Shown in pieces: positions 7,834 through 16,001 of a DNA stretch of 36,271 nucleotides. The position numbers and the translations under genes were made by a program. The stretch is from Chloroflexi bacterium 54-19. Its GTDB lineage: Bacteria; Chloroflexota; Chloroflexia; Chloroheliales; Chloroheliaceae. The DNA is taken from NCBI GenBank assembly GCA_001898225.1, contig MKTJ01000080.1, positions 169,098 to 205,368 on the forward strand. The letters run 5' to 3'. The notes beneath the pieces are model-generated. The model saw nothing but the letters and a program-made list of their open reading frames with translations. It did no database searches and was not told where the DNA came from. The first letter of the stretch is position 1. The number at the start of each line of letters is the position of its first letter.

Positions 7834-7867
7834 AAAACCGGCTACCGAGTTAACCGGGGCCGGTTTT
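7834..7867 (+). terminator. Terminator after the padR-type gene
   Basis: AAAACCGGC (7834-7842) pairs with GCCGGTTTT (7859-7867) around a 16-base loop, followed by AATAATT. It separates the PadR gene from the DtxR-type gene, which then needs its own promoter or depends on readthrough. Confidence 0.65.
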
Positions 7868-7876
7868 AATAATTAG

Positions 7877-7909
7877 CGGGCCGGTAGTCTGCCGGTTAGC
7901 AGACCGGCC
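7877..7909 (+). other. GC-rich hairpin upstream of the DtxR-type gene
   Basis: GGGCCG and GTCTGC on the left pair with GCAGAC and CGGCCC on the right (12 bp with a 3-base bulge GTA, 6-base loop). No T-run follows, so it is less likely a terminator. It sits four bases before the GGAG (7914-7917) ribosome site of the next gene. Confidence 0.5.
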
Positions 7910-7927
7910 CCACGGAGTATCCCGACT

Positions 7928-8344
7928 ATGCCACAACAAAGTACGCTCGTAATGGCCGGGCCAACCAGTACCGGCTTGAAATTAAGCCCCACCCTTGAGA
8001 AATATTGCGAGGCCATTTACCGGCTGGCGACCAGCCAGAAAAGGCCGGTCAAACTGGTCCATTTAGCTGCCCAGATGCAGGTGGCCGGTTCGACCGTTTT
8101 CGCCACCCTCAACCGGCTGCAAAAGAACGGTCTGATTGAAGTATCGCAGCACCCCCATCACGTAAGCCTGACCCCGGCGGGCGAGGAAATCGCGGAAAAC
8201 CTAATCCGGCGGCACAGCTTGCTGGAAAACTTTCTCTCGAACCACCTGGGCCTGAGCCGGGAGGAAGTACAAACCGAGGCCGAACGCCTCAAACACGCCA
8301 TCTCCGGCCAGGTCGAAGCGGCCCTTTACCGCTACCTGGTCTGA
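7928..8344 (+). CDS. DtxR/MntR-family metal-dependent transcriptional regulator
   Basis: Members of this family sense Fe(II) or Mn(II) and repress metal uptake or activate efflux genes. The 138-residue protein has an N-terminal winged helix (about 18-80, SPTLEKYCEAIYRLATS through GLIEVSQHPHHVSLTPAG). It is followed by the metal-binding and dimerisation helices (RRHSLLENFLSNHLGL and EAERLKHAISGQVEAALYRYL). The His/Glu residues there (RRHSLLE, KHAIS, QVEAAL) are where the family places its metal ligands. There is no SH3-like C-terminal domain, so the length matches MntR rather than DtxR. GGAG precedes ATG 7928 by about 10 bases. Targets cannot be named from sequence; the adjacent DHA2 pump is one candidate. 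Confidence 0.85.
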   Translation: MPQQSTLVMAGPTSTGLKLSPTLEKYCEAIYRLATSQKRPVKLVHLAAQMQVAGSTVFATLNRLQKNGLIEVSQHPHHVSLTPAGEEIAENLIRRHSLLENFLSNHLGLSREEVQTEAERLKHAISGQVEAALYRYLV

Positions 8345-8453
8345 TGAAAAACCCGACCGACGGTGTTCGGGACACTATAAGCTTTGTTTAAGTATCGAAA
8401 TGCTTAATCCGTATCACATGGCATATCTATTTTTCTAAGCGGCCTGATGGGTA

Positions 8454-8586
8454 TATAATCGATTTAATATTGATTAATGTGTGGCAAAGAAAAGTTTAGC
8501 GACTGCTACGCCAAAACTTAAAGCATGTGGAACCGCAAGGAAGCGCTCGCAAAATCGCCACGTTAGGTTGCTGGAAACAATAGATA
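8454..8586 (+). promoter_or_regulatory. Putative promoter and structured leader of the DHA2 pump
   Basis: TATAAT (8454-8459) lacks a clear -35. Downstream, GTGGC (8480-8484) and GCCAC (8557-8561) can close a leader domain that contains AAGTTT (8493-8498) pairing with AAACTT (8515-8520). The leader is about 120 bases long. No known riboswitch consensus was recognised. The 242-bp gap contains no gene. Confidence 0.35.
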
Positions 8587-10290
8587 ATGGAACAATCAGA
8601 AATATCCCTCGAAGATAAAGAACCAACTAAACAACCCATCGTCCTTGACAACAAAAAACTAGCCCTCGCCCTGTCCGGTATCGTGCTAAGTATCTTGCTC
8701 GCTTCGCTCGATCAGACCATCGTCAACCCGGCCATGCCCCGGATTGTCGAGGATTTGCAGGGCTTTTCGCTTTTTGCCTGGGTTACGACTGCGTACCTGT
8801 TAACCTCGACCGCGACCATCCCGATTGCCGGTAAGTTTGGCGACATGTTCGGGCGCAAATTGGTCCTGATAACCGCGATCATTATATTCCTGCTCGGTTC
8901 GGCCCTCAGTGGGGCCGCACCCGGCATGATCTGGCTGGTTATCTTCCGAGGTATCCAGGGTATCGGGGCCGGGGCCTTGCAGGGCAACGCCTTTGCCCAG
9001 ATTGCCGAGCTTTTCCCCGATACGGCCAAACGGGCCAAGTGGCAGGGCTTTATCTCGGCCTGCTTCGGGGTATCCTCCCTCCTGGGGCCATCCCTCGGCG
9101 GCTTCATCACCGATAATTTGAACTGGCGCTGGGTCTTTTATGTAAATATCCCGGTCGGCAGCCTGGCGATTATCTCGCTCCTCCTGAACCTGCCGAACTT
9201 CAACCCCTCTGGGCGTCGCCGGATTGACTGGTGGGGCGCGGCGGCAATTACCGGGGCGGTGGTCTGCCTGTTACTGGCGTTGACCTGGGGCGGCCAGAAA
9301 CCGCCGAATGGGTACGGGTGGACCAGCCCACAAATCCTGGGGCTGTTCGCGGGCGCTATTATCCTGGCGGGAACTTTTATCTGGATTGAAACCCGCGTGC
9401 AAGAGCCGATTGTGCCGCTCAAACTTTTCGCTATCCCGACCCTGCGGATAGTCGTGGTGATGAGCCTGGGTGTGGGCGGCATGCTGCTCGGCACGACCCT
9501 GTTTATACCCCTGTTCGTACAGGTGGTGCTGGGGCAATCGGCTTCGAGTTCCGGCGCGATTACCACACCGCTAGCCCTGGCCCAGATTACGGCCAGTATC
9601 ATCACCACCCAGTTTATCGGGCGGATTGGCAACCTGAAAGCCCCGCTCGTGGTCGGGGGTATCCTGGTGGTAACAGGGGTGGCCCTGCTCTTTACGCTCG
9701 GCCTGCAAAGCCCGACCTGGCAGGTTACGGCCTGTCTGATTGTGGTCGGCCTGGGGTTGGGGCCGTTGATGCCGGGGACGACCATTCTGGTCCAGGAGAC
9801 GGTACCGCGCAAAAACCTTGGCGTGGGCATTTCGTCAATGCAGTTCTTTCGGGCGATTGGCAGCACAATTGGCGTGGCTATGATTGGTACTTTCGTGACC
9901 GGGACCTACGTCTCCAACATCAACGCGCAGCCTTCCGTCCAGAACCTGAGCGCACAGCTACGTGAAACCATCCAGGAACCGCAAAACCTGCTGAATAAGG
10001 GGGTGGCCGGGAACCTGCCGTCTGACGTAATCGGGGCGGTAAACTCGTCGCTGGTCGACGCTATGCATCACGGCTTTATGATTACGGCTTGTTTCGCCGT
10101 CCTTATATTTATCCTGACAGTTTTCTTTATCCCGAACGTCTGGATAAAAACCGCCCGCAACCGCAGGGCGAAAGCCACCGGCAAACCGCTGGAAGCGCAG
10201 GGGGAGGCGTCGCTGGAAGGGGTACTGGAAGAAAGCCTGGCCGCCAACAGTGGCGAAGGCGAGAAACATTTTTCCAACACCAAGTCCTGA
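8587..10290 (+). CDS. DHA2-family MFS drug/solute efflux transporter (EmrB/QacA type)
   Basis: This is a proton-driven exporter of the 14-TM DHA2 branch. The protein has 567 residues. A short acidic N-terminal tail is followed by the first TM segment with LDQTIVNPAMPRI (motif D1 region of the subfamily). Next come GKFGDMFGRK (motif A, loop 2-3) and RGIQGIGAGALQG (motif B, TM4), then GPSLGGFITDNLNWRWVFYVNIP (motif C region and the conserved NWRW loop). A long charged cytoplasmic tail ends it. Substrate cannot be read from sequence. The adjacent PadR and DtxR regulators make control by a drug or metal signal plausible. The ATG at 8587 has a weak ribosome site. The stop lies 4 bp from the stop of the convergent cardiolipin-synthase-like gene, so the two transcripts must overlap or end in each other. 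Confidence 0.9.
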   Translation: MEQSEISLEDKEPTKQPIVLDNKKLALALSGIVLSILLASLDQTIVNPAMPRIVEDLQGFSLFAWVTTAYLLTSTATIPIAGKFGDMFGRKLVLITAIIIFLLGSALSGAAPGMIWLVIFRGIQGIGAGALQGNAFAQIAELFPDTAKRAKWQGFISACFGVSSLLGPSLGGFITDNLNWRWVFYVNIPVGSLAIISLLLNLPNFNPSGRRRIDWWGAAAITGAVVCLLLALTWGGQKPPNGYGWTSPQILGLFAGAIILAGTFIWIETRVQEPIVPLKLFAIPTLRIVVVMSLGVGGMLLGTTLFIPLFVQVVLGQSASSSGAITTPLALAQITASIITTQFIGRIGNLKAPLVVGGILVVTGVALLFTLGLQSPTWQVTACLIVVGLGLGPLMPGTTILVQETVPRKNLGVGISSMQFFRAIGSTIGVAMIGTFVTGTYVSNINAQPSVQNLSAQLRETIQEPQNLLNKGVAGNLPSDVIGAVNSSLVDAMHHGFMITACFAVLIFILTVFFIPNVWIKTARNRRAKATGKPLEAQGEASLEGVLEESLAANSGEGEKHFSNTKS

Positions 10291-10294
10291 GGAG

Positions 10295-11617
10295 CTAAAG
10301 CTCCATATTCATGATAGTGCTGGCCCGGTTAAGGGTCCGCTCGATGGGACCGCGTTTGTCCCACTGTTCGAGCGTTATCTCTTTGGCACGGGACACATCT
10401 TCCAGGAAATGACTTTCCAGGATGGCGGCGAGGTCGCGGTCCTGGAACGAAACGTTTATCTCGTCATTGAGCGAAAACGAGCGATTATCGAAATTGGTCG
10501 AGCCGACCGTTCCCCAGATGCCATCTACCAGCATGGTTTTGGCGTGGAGCATGGTCGGCTCGAACTCAAAGATGCGAATCCTGTTCTTTAGAAGTTCATC
10601 ATAATAATCCCGGCCCGCCCACAGCACTAATTTGTGGTTGGAGCGGTGTCCGGCCACCAGGATTCGAATATCAACCCCTTTTTTCGCCAGTTCGATTAAA
10701 TTCCTGGTAAAAGCGCGGGTCGGCACGAAATAAGCCATCGTAATCCAGAGGCTTTTTGTAGATGCCGCGATGGCAAGCTGGAATAACGCCTCCATATTAG
10801 TGTCGTACTTGCTTGCGCTGCTGCGGGTCACCTGCAACCGGAGACCGCCTTCCATCCTGGTCAGGGCCGGGAGATATTCCTCTCCGGCCAGCGTTTCGCC
10901 GGTTGCCTCGAACCAGTTGTCGCCAAACGCACCCTGTAAAGCCAGGACAGCGGGGCCTTCCACCCGGATATGAGTGTCGCGCCAGTGGTTTTTATCCTGG
11001 GCGTTGCCCATCCACTCGCTGGCAATCCCGACTCCACCCGTGAATCCAACCCGGCCATCCACCACCAGCACCTTGCGGTGGGTCCGGTTGTCGAGGCGGT
11101 TTACATCAAAAAGGGCCAGGGGCCGGAACCATTCGACCCGTACCCCGGCTTCTTTCATATCCTGGATGAGCTTTTTACTGATTTTGTTGCAACCGAAAGC
11201 GTCCAGCAGCACGTTGCATTTTACCCCGGCCTCGGCCCGTTCGCTCAGGGCAGCGGCCACTTCCTGGGCGATAGGCCCGGTCCAGTAGACGTAAGTTAAA
11301 AGGTTGATGGTATATTTAGCCTCGCGAATAGCCTGGAGCATCGAGGGGAAAATCTCGTCGCCGTTCCGCAAGACCTGGAGGGTATTGCCTTCGCTGGTAT
11401 TGGCATGGGCGGTTGCTTCGATGGCCCGGCTAAATTCTTCGGTGCCAGGGAGGGGGTTACCGATTAGTTTGTAATCGTTACGGGTTGCGGCGCTCTGGTC
11501 CCGGTTGACCATGCGGATACCTAACCAGGCTGCCCCCAGGGCCAGGGTGGGTAGGGCCGGGAGAGACAACCCGGCCACACGAAACCGCCAATCTTTCATT
11601 CTCTCTTGCCACTGCAT
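10295..11617 (-). CDS. Phospholipase D-like / cardiolipin synthase family protein
   Basis: Two HKD motifs mark the PLD superfamily: HRKVLVVDG (H180) and HAKTMLVDG (H358), each followed by the G-G/S-x-N/G segment of cardiolipin synthases (FTGGVGIASEW and VGSTNFDNRSF). Cardiolipin synthase condenses two phosphatidylglycerols, or PG with another donor, at the membrane. The 440-residue protein has one N-terminal hydrophobic segment (about 13-36). A ribosome site AAGGAG precedes ATG 11617. Single-membrane-helix members of the family are cardiolipin synthases or related phospholipid head-group transferases; the exact reaction is uncertain. GGAGC-taaa-GCTCC (10291-10304) overlaps the stop codon but lacks a T-run. 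The gene lies 27 bp downstream of the AraC gene on the same strand. Confidence 0.87.
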   Translation of the reverse strand: MQWQERMKDWRFRVAGLSLPALPTLALGAAWLGIRMVNRDQSAATRNDYKLIGNPLPGTEEFSRAIEATAHANTSEGNTLQVLRNGDEIFPSMLQAIREAKYTINLLTYVYWTGPIAQEVAAALSERAEAGVKCNVLLDAFGCNKISKKLIQDMKEAGVRVEWFRPLALFDVNRLDNRTHRKVLVVDGRVGFTGGVGIASEWMGNAQDKNHWRDTHIRVEGPAVLALQGAFGDNWFEATGETLAGEEYLPALTRMEGGLRLQVTRSSASKYDTNMEALFQLAIAASTKSLWITMAYFVPTRAFTRNLIELAKKGVDIRILVAGHRSNHKLVLWAGRDYYDELLKNRIRIFEFEPTMLHAKTMLVDGIWGTVGSTNFDNRSFSLNDEINVSFQDRDLAAILESHFLEDVSRAKEITLEQWDKRGPIERTLNRASTIMNMEL

Positions 11618-11644
11618 GCCAGAAGTTCTCCTTAGGTGAGATAG

Positions 11645-12478
11645 TTAAAATAAAGAAGCCCGGTACTGCCGGGGTGTAACCTCGCAAATATTCTCGAAGG
11701 CCGCGTAAAACCCGCTTAACGATTCGAACCCGGCTTCCAGGGCAATCTCGATAATCTTCCGGTCGGTCGTAGCCAGCAGGCGTTGAGCGTGTAAGACCCG
11801 GTAACGGACGATATACTGGTTCATCGTCATGCCATAAGCCTGGCGAAACAGGGTCATGGCGTAGTTGGTATGCAGACCCACCTCGCGGGCAATCTGCTCG
11901 ATTTTGAGCGGCTCGGTATAATGAGCCACTATATAAGAAGCCATTTGCTCGACCTTGCCGGGTCCAGGGCTGCTTTTTCGCAAAATAGCTTCTTCTTTGG
12001 GGATGGTTTCAAGGGATGTTTTGAGGGCCAGGCGGCGCAACCGGGCCTCGATTTCGAGCAGGACAATCCCCGACTGCACCACCTGGCCGCTATGCAGGTC
12101 TTCGTTCCACTGCTGGAACAAGACCCGGTCGCGCTCGACATTGGTGCGGTCCCGGTCCACCAGGAGTTGGCCGTTCAGGATGGCCTCATTGAGAGGCGCG
12201 GGCAACTGCCAGCGTAGAAACGAGGCCAGCGGCAGGTGCAGCCAGTACATGCGGGTATCGTCGGGGAATTCAATCAACTGGTGCGGCATGGTCGCCCAGA
12301 AAAGGGCCAGTTGACCGGTTTCGACCCGGACCTTTTTTTCGCCAAAGAGATAAATAAGTGTCCCGGTTTCGACGAAATTCAATTCCACGTCATCGTGGCA
12401 GTGGGGCCATTGCATCAAATGAGGCGGGCCAAAGTGGCTGGCGAGACCCGGTTCCATGTGGTTTAAACTGGTTTTCAT
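11645..12478 (-). CDS. AraC-family regulator, MelR-like (cupin plus HTH)
   Basis: The 277-residue protein has an N-terminal cupin-type sugar-sensing domain (HCHDDVELNFVETGTLIYLFG, about 27-47, and WATMPHQLIEFPD). Its C-terminal two-helix-turn-helix AraC domain (about 175-275) contains IEQIAREVGLHTNYAMTLFR and the signature IIEIALEAGFESLSGFYAAF, ending with TPRQYR. It is transcribed away from a GH4 alpha-galactosidase. This is the same pairing as melR and melA in E. coli, so melibiose or another galactoside is the likely inducer (inference). The shared 128-bp gap would hold its binding sites. Confidence 0.87.
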   Translation of the reverse strand: MKTSLNHMEPGLASHFGPPHLMQWPHCHDDVELNFVETGTLIYLFGEKKVRVETGQLALFWATMPHQLIEFPDDTRMYWLHLPLASFLRWQLPAPLNEAILNGQLLVDRDRTNVERDRVLFQQWNEDLHSGQVVQSGIVLLEIEARLRRLALKTSLETIPKEEAILRKSSPGPGKVEQMASYIVAHYTEPLKIEQIAREVGLHTNYAMTLFRQAYGMTMNQYIVRYRVLHAQRLLATTDRKIIEIALEAGFESLSGFYAAFENICEVTPRQYRASLF

Positions 12479-12606
12479 GTTAGGATACAGGAAATTTGAC
12501 CGTGAAAAAAAGAAGTTTTTCCCAATTTTCTATTATACACTTGGTAATGAGGTTCCGCTATTAATAATTCGTTTTTAGAATTCCTTTGATGGAGAAGGAG
12601 TAACCA
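12479..12606. promoter_or_regulatory. Divergent melR-like/melA control region
   Basis: On the minus strand TATAAT (plus 12532-12537) can serve the regulator gene; no -35 consensus is seen. On the plus strand TTGGTA (12541-12546) followed by ATAAT about 17 bases on could serve melA. Weak -35 boxes fit dependence on an AraC activator. GGAGAAGGAG (12592-12601) is the melA ribosome site. No exact palindrome for the regulator was found. Confidence 0.4.
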
Positions 12607-13902
12607 ATGTCAAAAAAAATTACCTTCATCGGGGCAGGCAGCACCGTGTTTGCCAAGAACCTGATGGGCGACATCTGGGGTTTTCCCGAACTGGCAGACT
12701 CCCAGCTAACCCTGTTCGATATTGACCCCGAACGGCTCAAAACCTCCGAAATCGTGGCCCACAAAATCGCCCAGGCCCTCGGCGTCGACCCGGTCATCGA
12801 GACGACCACCGACCGCCGCAAAGCTCTCGATGGAGCCGATTACGCCATCTCGATGATCCAGGTCGGCGGCTACAAACCGTCCACCGTGATTGACTTCGAT
12901 ATTCCCAAGAAATACGGCTTGCGCCAGACGATTGCCGATACCCTCGGCATCGGCGGTATCATGCGTGGGCTGCGGACTATCCCGGCGCTGCTCGACATCA
13001 CGAAGGACATGGAAGAACTTTGCCCGGATGTCACTTTCCTCCAATACGCTAACCCGATGGCGATGAACTGCTGGGCGATTAACCGGGCCAGCAAAATCAA
13101 GACGGTCGGCCTCTGCCACAGCGTCCAGGGCACCGCCGAGCAACTCGCCCACGACATCGGTATTCCGATCGACGAAATTAACTATACCAGCGCCGGGATT
13201 AACCACATGGCGTTTTATCTCAAATTCGAACGCAAAGGCGAAGACCTCTACCCGCAAATCCGCAAGGTGCTGGAAGAAGGCCGGGTGCCCGACTGGAACC
13301 GGGTCCGCTACGAGGTCTTTAACCGGCTGGGCTATTTCGTGACCGAATCGAGCGAGCATTTCAGCGAGTACGTCCCCTGGTTCATCAAGCGCGACCGCCC
13401 CGAACTCATCGAGCAATTCAATATCCCGCTCGACGAGTATATCCGGCGCTGTGAAAACCAGATTGCGGGCTGGGAAAAACTGCGAAGGGAGTACGAAGAC
13501 CCCAACACCCAGATTGAGGTCAAACGCAGCCCCGAATACGGTTCGCTGATTATTCACAGCATCGAAACGGGCACCCCACGCGTGGTCTACGGGAACGTCG
13601 CCAACCGGGGCCTGATTGACAACCTGCCGCAGGGTTGCACCGTCGAGGTTCCGTGCCTGGTAGACAAAAACGGCCTGCAACCGACCAAAGTCGGGCAAAT
13701 TCCGCCGCAGTTGGCCGCCGTGATGCAGACCAATATCAACGTCCAATCGCTGACGGTCGAAGCAGCCCTGACCGGCAACCGCGAGTATGTCTACCACGCC
13801 GCCATGATGGACCCGCACACCGCCGCCGAACTGGATTTGAGCCAGATTTATAGCATGGTGGACGATTTGCTGGAAGCTCACGGCGACTACGTCAGAATCT
13901 AA
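12607..13902 (+). CDS. melA: Alpha-galactosidase (melibiase), glycoside hydrolase family 4
   Basis: This cytoplasmic NAD+- and Mn2+-dependent enzyme cleaves alpha-galactosides such as melibiose by the redox-elimination mechanism of GH4. The 431-residue protein is close to E. coli MelA over its whole length. It has the Rossmann motif ITFIGAGST (5-13) and LGIGGIMRGLRTIPAL. The metal-binding cysteine is in LCHSVQGT (C170), with GINHMAFYL (H200). Other matches are YFVTESSEHF, GLIDNLPQGC, MQTNINVQ and YHAAMMDPHTAA. A strong ribosome site precedes ATG 12607. Regulated, by inference, by the divergent MelR-like gene. No sugar permease or ABC transporter is in the window. Confidence 0.95.
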   Translation: MSKKITFIGAGSTVFAKNLMGDIWGFPELADSQLTLFDIDPERLKTSEIVAHKIAQALGVDPVIETTTDRRKALDGADYAISMIQVGGYKPSTVIDFDIPKKYGLRQTIADTLGIGGIMRGLRTIPALLDITKDMEELCPDVTFLQYANPMAMNCWAINRASKIKTVGLCHSVQGTAEQLAHDIGIPIDEINYTSAGINHMAFYLKFERKGEDLYPQIRKVLEEGRVPDWNRVRYEVFNRLGYFVTESSEHFSEYVPWFIKRDRPELIEQFNIPLDEYIRRCENQIAGWEKLRREYEDPNTQIEVKRSPEYGSLIIHSIETGTPRVVYGNVANRGLIDNLPQGCTVEVPCLVDKNGLQPTKVGQIPPQLAAVMQTNINVQSLTVEAALTGNREYVYHAAMMDPHTAAELDLSQIYSMVDDLLEAHGDYVRI

Positions 13903-13926
13903 TAAGGTCAGATAGTTTTAACAAGC

Positions 13927-13973
13927 AGACCCTTTTCAAGCCTGGTATACTCAATCCGACTTGAAAAGGGTCT
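13927..13973 (+). other. Perfect 14-bp inverted repeat between melA and xylB
   Basis: AGACCCTTTTCAAG (13927-13940) is matched exactly in inverse by CTTGAAAAGGGTCT (13960-13973), with a 19-base loop. The 3' flank is ATCAACTTTTATA, so only a poor T-run follows. It can act as a weak terminator, an RNA stabilising hairpin that separates melA and xylB expression, or a regulator site. Confidence 0.7.
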
Positions 13974-14016
13974 ATCAACTTTTATAGCAAGCTTTTATAT
14001 GAAAGGGAGTAAGGCG

Positions 14017-15471
14017 GTGGCAGTCCTGGGAATTGACCTCGGCACAAGCTCGGTTAAGGCGTTAATTCTCGATAAAGCGGGGCGCACCCTGGCCCTGGAC
14101 AAAGCCGCCTACCCGGTCGAGGCTCCCCAACCCGGTTGGGCCGAAAGCGACCCCGCCCGCTGGTGGCACGCCACGGTTGAGACGGTCCGGTCGGTCCTGG
14201 CCCAACTCCCGGCATCTGAAAAAATCGAAGGTATCGGACTGAGCGGGCAAATGCACGGGGTCGTCCTGGCGGATGAGACCGGCCAACCGCTCCGCCCGGC
14301 CATCCTATGGGCCGACACGCGGGCCACCGCCGAGCTTGATACCTACTGCAACTTACCCCACGCGACCCTTTTACGGCTGGCGAACCCGTTAGTGGCGGGA
14401 ATGGCCGGTCCCTCGCTGGCCTGGGTGAAAAAGCACGAACCGGAAGTTTTTCGGAAAATTCATGTGGCTTTGCAGCCGAAAGATTGGGTCCGGCTGCGCC
14501 TGACCGGGGAAATCGCCACCGACCCCAGCGACGCCTCGGCCACCCTGCTCTACGACCTCCCGGCGGACGGCTGGGCCGAAGACGTTTTCACCGCGCTCGG
14601 TCTGAACCGCGAATTATTTCCCCAGATAAAACCCTCGGCAGCCTGCGGCGGTGAACTTTCAAAAACGGCGGCGGTAACTCTCGGCCTGCCTGCGGGTATA
14701 CCGGTGGCGGTCGGCGGAGGTGATACCCCGGTCGCGGCCCTCGGCACCGGGCTTTTAGAGCCGGGCCTGGCCCAACTGACGCTCGGCACCGGGGCCCAGC
14801 TTATCCAGCTTTACCGCGAACCTTTAGCGGATAAGACAGGCCGCACCCATCTTTACCGGACGGTCGTTCCCGGTAGCTGGTATGGCATGGCGGCGGTCCA
14901 GAACTGCGGATTGGCCCTCGACTGGGTCCGGCAAACTCTAGGCGCGACCTGGGACGAGTTTTACACCAGCGCGGCCACAGTTGCGCCAGGCGCGGAAGGG
15001 GTCACTTTTCTGCCTTACATGGTCCACGAACGCGCCCACCAGCCCCATTCGCAACAGGGCGGTGCCTTTACGGGTTTGAAAACCAACCACCGCCGCGAAC
15101 ACCTGCTGCATGCAGCCCTGGAGGGGGTCGCTTTTGGGGTGCGATTGGCCCTGGAAGCCCTGCCGAAAGTGGATAGAGCCCCCTATTTGCGGCTGTCCGG
15201 GGGCGGCAGTCTGCACCCGGCCTGGCGGCAGATGCTGGCCGATATTCTGGGCGTGGAATTGGTCGCGGTCGATACCGCCAACGCCTCGGCGCGTGGGGCC
15301 GCTCTTTTAGGCGGGCTTGTCGCGGGAACCTGGCCCGATGCCCAATCTACCGCAGAATTAGCCCCTGCAAAGGAAAATTCCACTTACCCCGATACCACCC
15401 GGCAACCCCTCTTTGAGGCCGCCTACTCGCGTTTTATAGACCTCTCAAAAACACTTTCTCCTACAAATTAA
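14017..15471 (+). CDS. xylB: Xylulokinase (FGGY carbohydrate kinase)
   Basis: The enzyme phosphorylates D-xylulose to D-xylulose 5-phosphate with ATP, feeding the pentose phosphate pathway. From GTG 14017 it has 484 residues. The ATPase phosphate-1 motif is GIDLGTSSVKALILD. The xylulokinase-type GLSGQMHGVV and RPAILWADTRA follow, then PKDWVRLRLTGE and GGGDTPVAALGTG. Near the end LRLSGGGSLHPAWRQMLADILG and SARGAALLGG make up the second FGGY domain. I chose GTG 14017 because GGGAG (14005-14009) is 7 bases upstream; the in-frame ATG at 13999 has no ribosome site and would add six residues. Its place behind an alpha-galactosidase is unusual, so another ketose is possible. Confidence 0.92.
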   Translation: MAVLGIDLGTSSVKALILDKAGRTLALDKAAYPVEAPQPGWAESDPARWWHATVETVRSVLAQLPASEKIEGIGLSGQMHGVVLADETGQPLRPAILWADTRATAELDTYCNLPHATLLRLANPLVAGMAGPSLAWVKKHEPEVFRKIHVALQPKDWVRLRLTGEIATDPSDASATLLYDLPADGWAEDVFTALGLNRELFPQIKPSAACGGELSKTAAVTLGLPAGIPVAVGGGDTPVAALGTGLLEPGLAQLTLGTGAQLIQLYREPLADKTGRTHLYRTVVPGSWYGMAAVQNCGLALDWVRQTLGATWDEFYTSAATVAPGAEGVTFLPYMVHERAHQPHSQQGGAFTGLKTNHRREHLLHAALEGVAFGVRLALEALPKVDRAPYLRLSGGGSLHPAWRQMLADILGVELVAVDTANASARGAALLGGLVAGTWPDAQSTAELAPAKENSTYPDTTRQPLFEAAYSRFIDLSKTLSPTN

Positions 15472-15556
15472 ATCCTCAATAAATTTTTAATTAAATTGTT
15501 GCAGAGATAATTAAATCCGTACTTCTGATAATAAATTAATATTTGAAATTCAATTA

Positions 15557-15576
15557 GTTAATATTACAATATTAAC
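15557..15576. promoter_or_regulatory. 20-bp perfect palindrome upstream of the DUF3892 gene
   Basis: GTTAATATTACAATATTAAC has 9-bp arms around AC. It lies in an AT-rich stretch (15472-15643) 67 bases before the DUF3892 start and looks like a repressor operator. No promoter boxes can be singled out because the whole stretch is AT-rich. Confidence 0.6.
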
Positions 15577-15643
15577 AACGATGTTACACCATCTTTGGAG
15601 ACTTGTATTTTGCCTACAGGATAAACCAGAAAGGAAATATTTA

Positions 15644-15907
15644 ATGGCTCGTTATCAAGTTACTTGTGTCACTACAAGAGACAACACTCATGAAGGAATC
15701 ACTTTCTTAGCAGGTCCTAATTTTCAAGGGACAAAACAACAAGTTATTAACTCTATAAACAACGGGAATGTGTTTTACGTTATTGACAGATACAACAGTA
15801 GGGAGTCAATTGTGGAAATCGTAAAGGATAGTGTAAGGGGAGATTATCTGCGTACCTCTGCAGATGGTTTTTACAATAACAACTTACTATCCTTACCTTC
15901 CTGCTAA
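15644..15907 (+). CDS. Small DUF3892-family protein
   Basis: The 87-residue protein is of unknown function. The sequence fits DUF3892: a strand-rich start (ARYQVTCVTT), the QQVINSINNGNVFYV core, IVEIV and the C-terminal signature RTSADGFYNNNLLSLPSC. ATG 15644 is preferred because AAAGGAAAT lies at proper spacing upstream. An earlier in-frame ATG at 15581 would add 21 residues that do not look like the family. The gene and its leader are distinctly AT-rich compared with both neighbours, so recent transfer is likely. A terminator follows. No function is claimed. Confidence 0.82.
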   Translation: MARYQVTCVTTRDNTHEGITFLAGPNFQGTKQQVINSINNGNVFYVIDRYNSRESIVEIVKDSVRGDYLRTSADGFYNNNLLSLPSC

Positions 15908-15921
15908 TTTACAAACAAAAA

Positions 15922-15955
15922 AAGGCCACTTTCTCGGTAGTGGCCTTGTGTTTTG
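15922..15955. terminator. Bidirectional terminator between convergent genes
   Basis: AAGGCCACT (15922-15930) pairs with AGTGGCCTT (15939-15947) around an 8-base loop. A-rich sequence lies on the left and GTGTTTTG on the right, so it can end the DUF3892 transcript and the opposing DUF5666 transcript. Confidence 0.75.
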
Positions 15956-16001
15956 TGGGTTAGCTTTTGGAGCTAAAGGTTAATAATCTACAGGATAGAG
16001 C

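Noticed and set aside
12706..13881. Minus-strand open frame of 391 codons within melA
   Set aside because: melA matches its family end to end; the antisense frame is a composition artefact.
13927..13973. Insertion-sequence end or MITE between melA and xylB
   Set aside because: The two arms are only 19 bp apart with no direct repeats flanking them; an RNA hairpin explains them better.
15581..15643. Upstream start for the DUF3892 protein
   Set aside because: ATG 15644 has a ribosome site and the family begins there.
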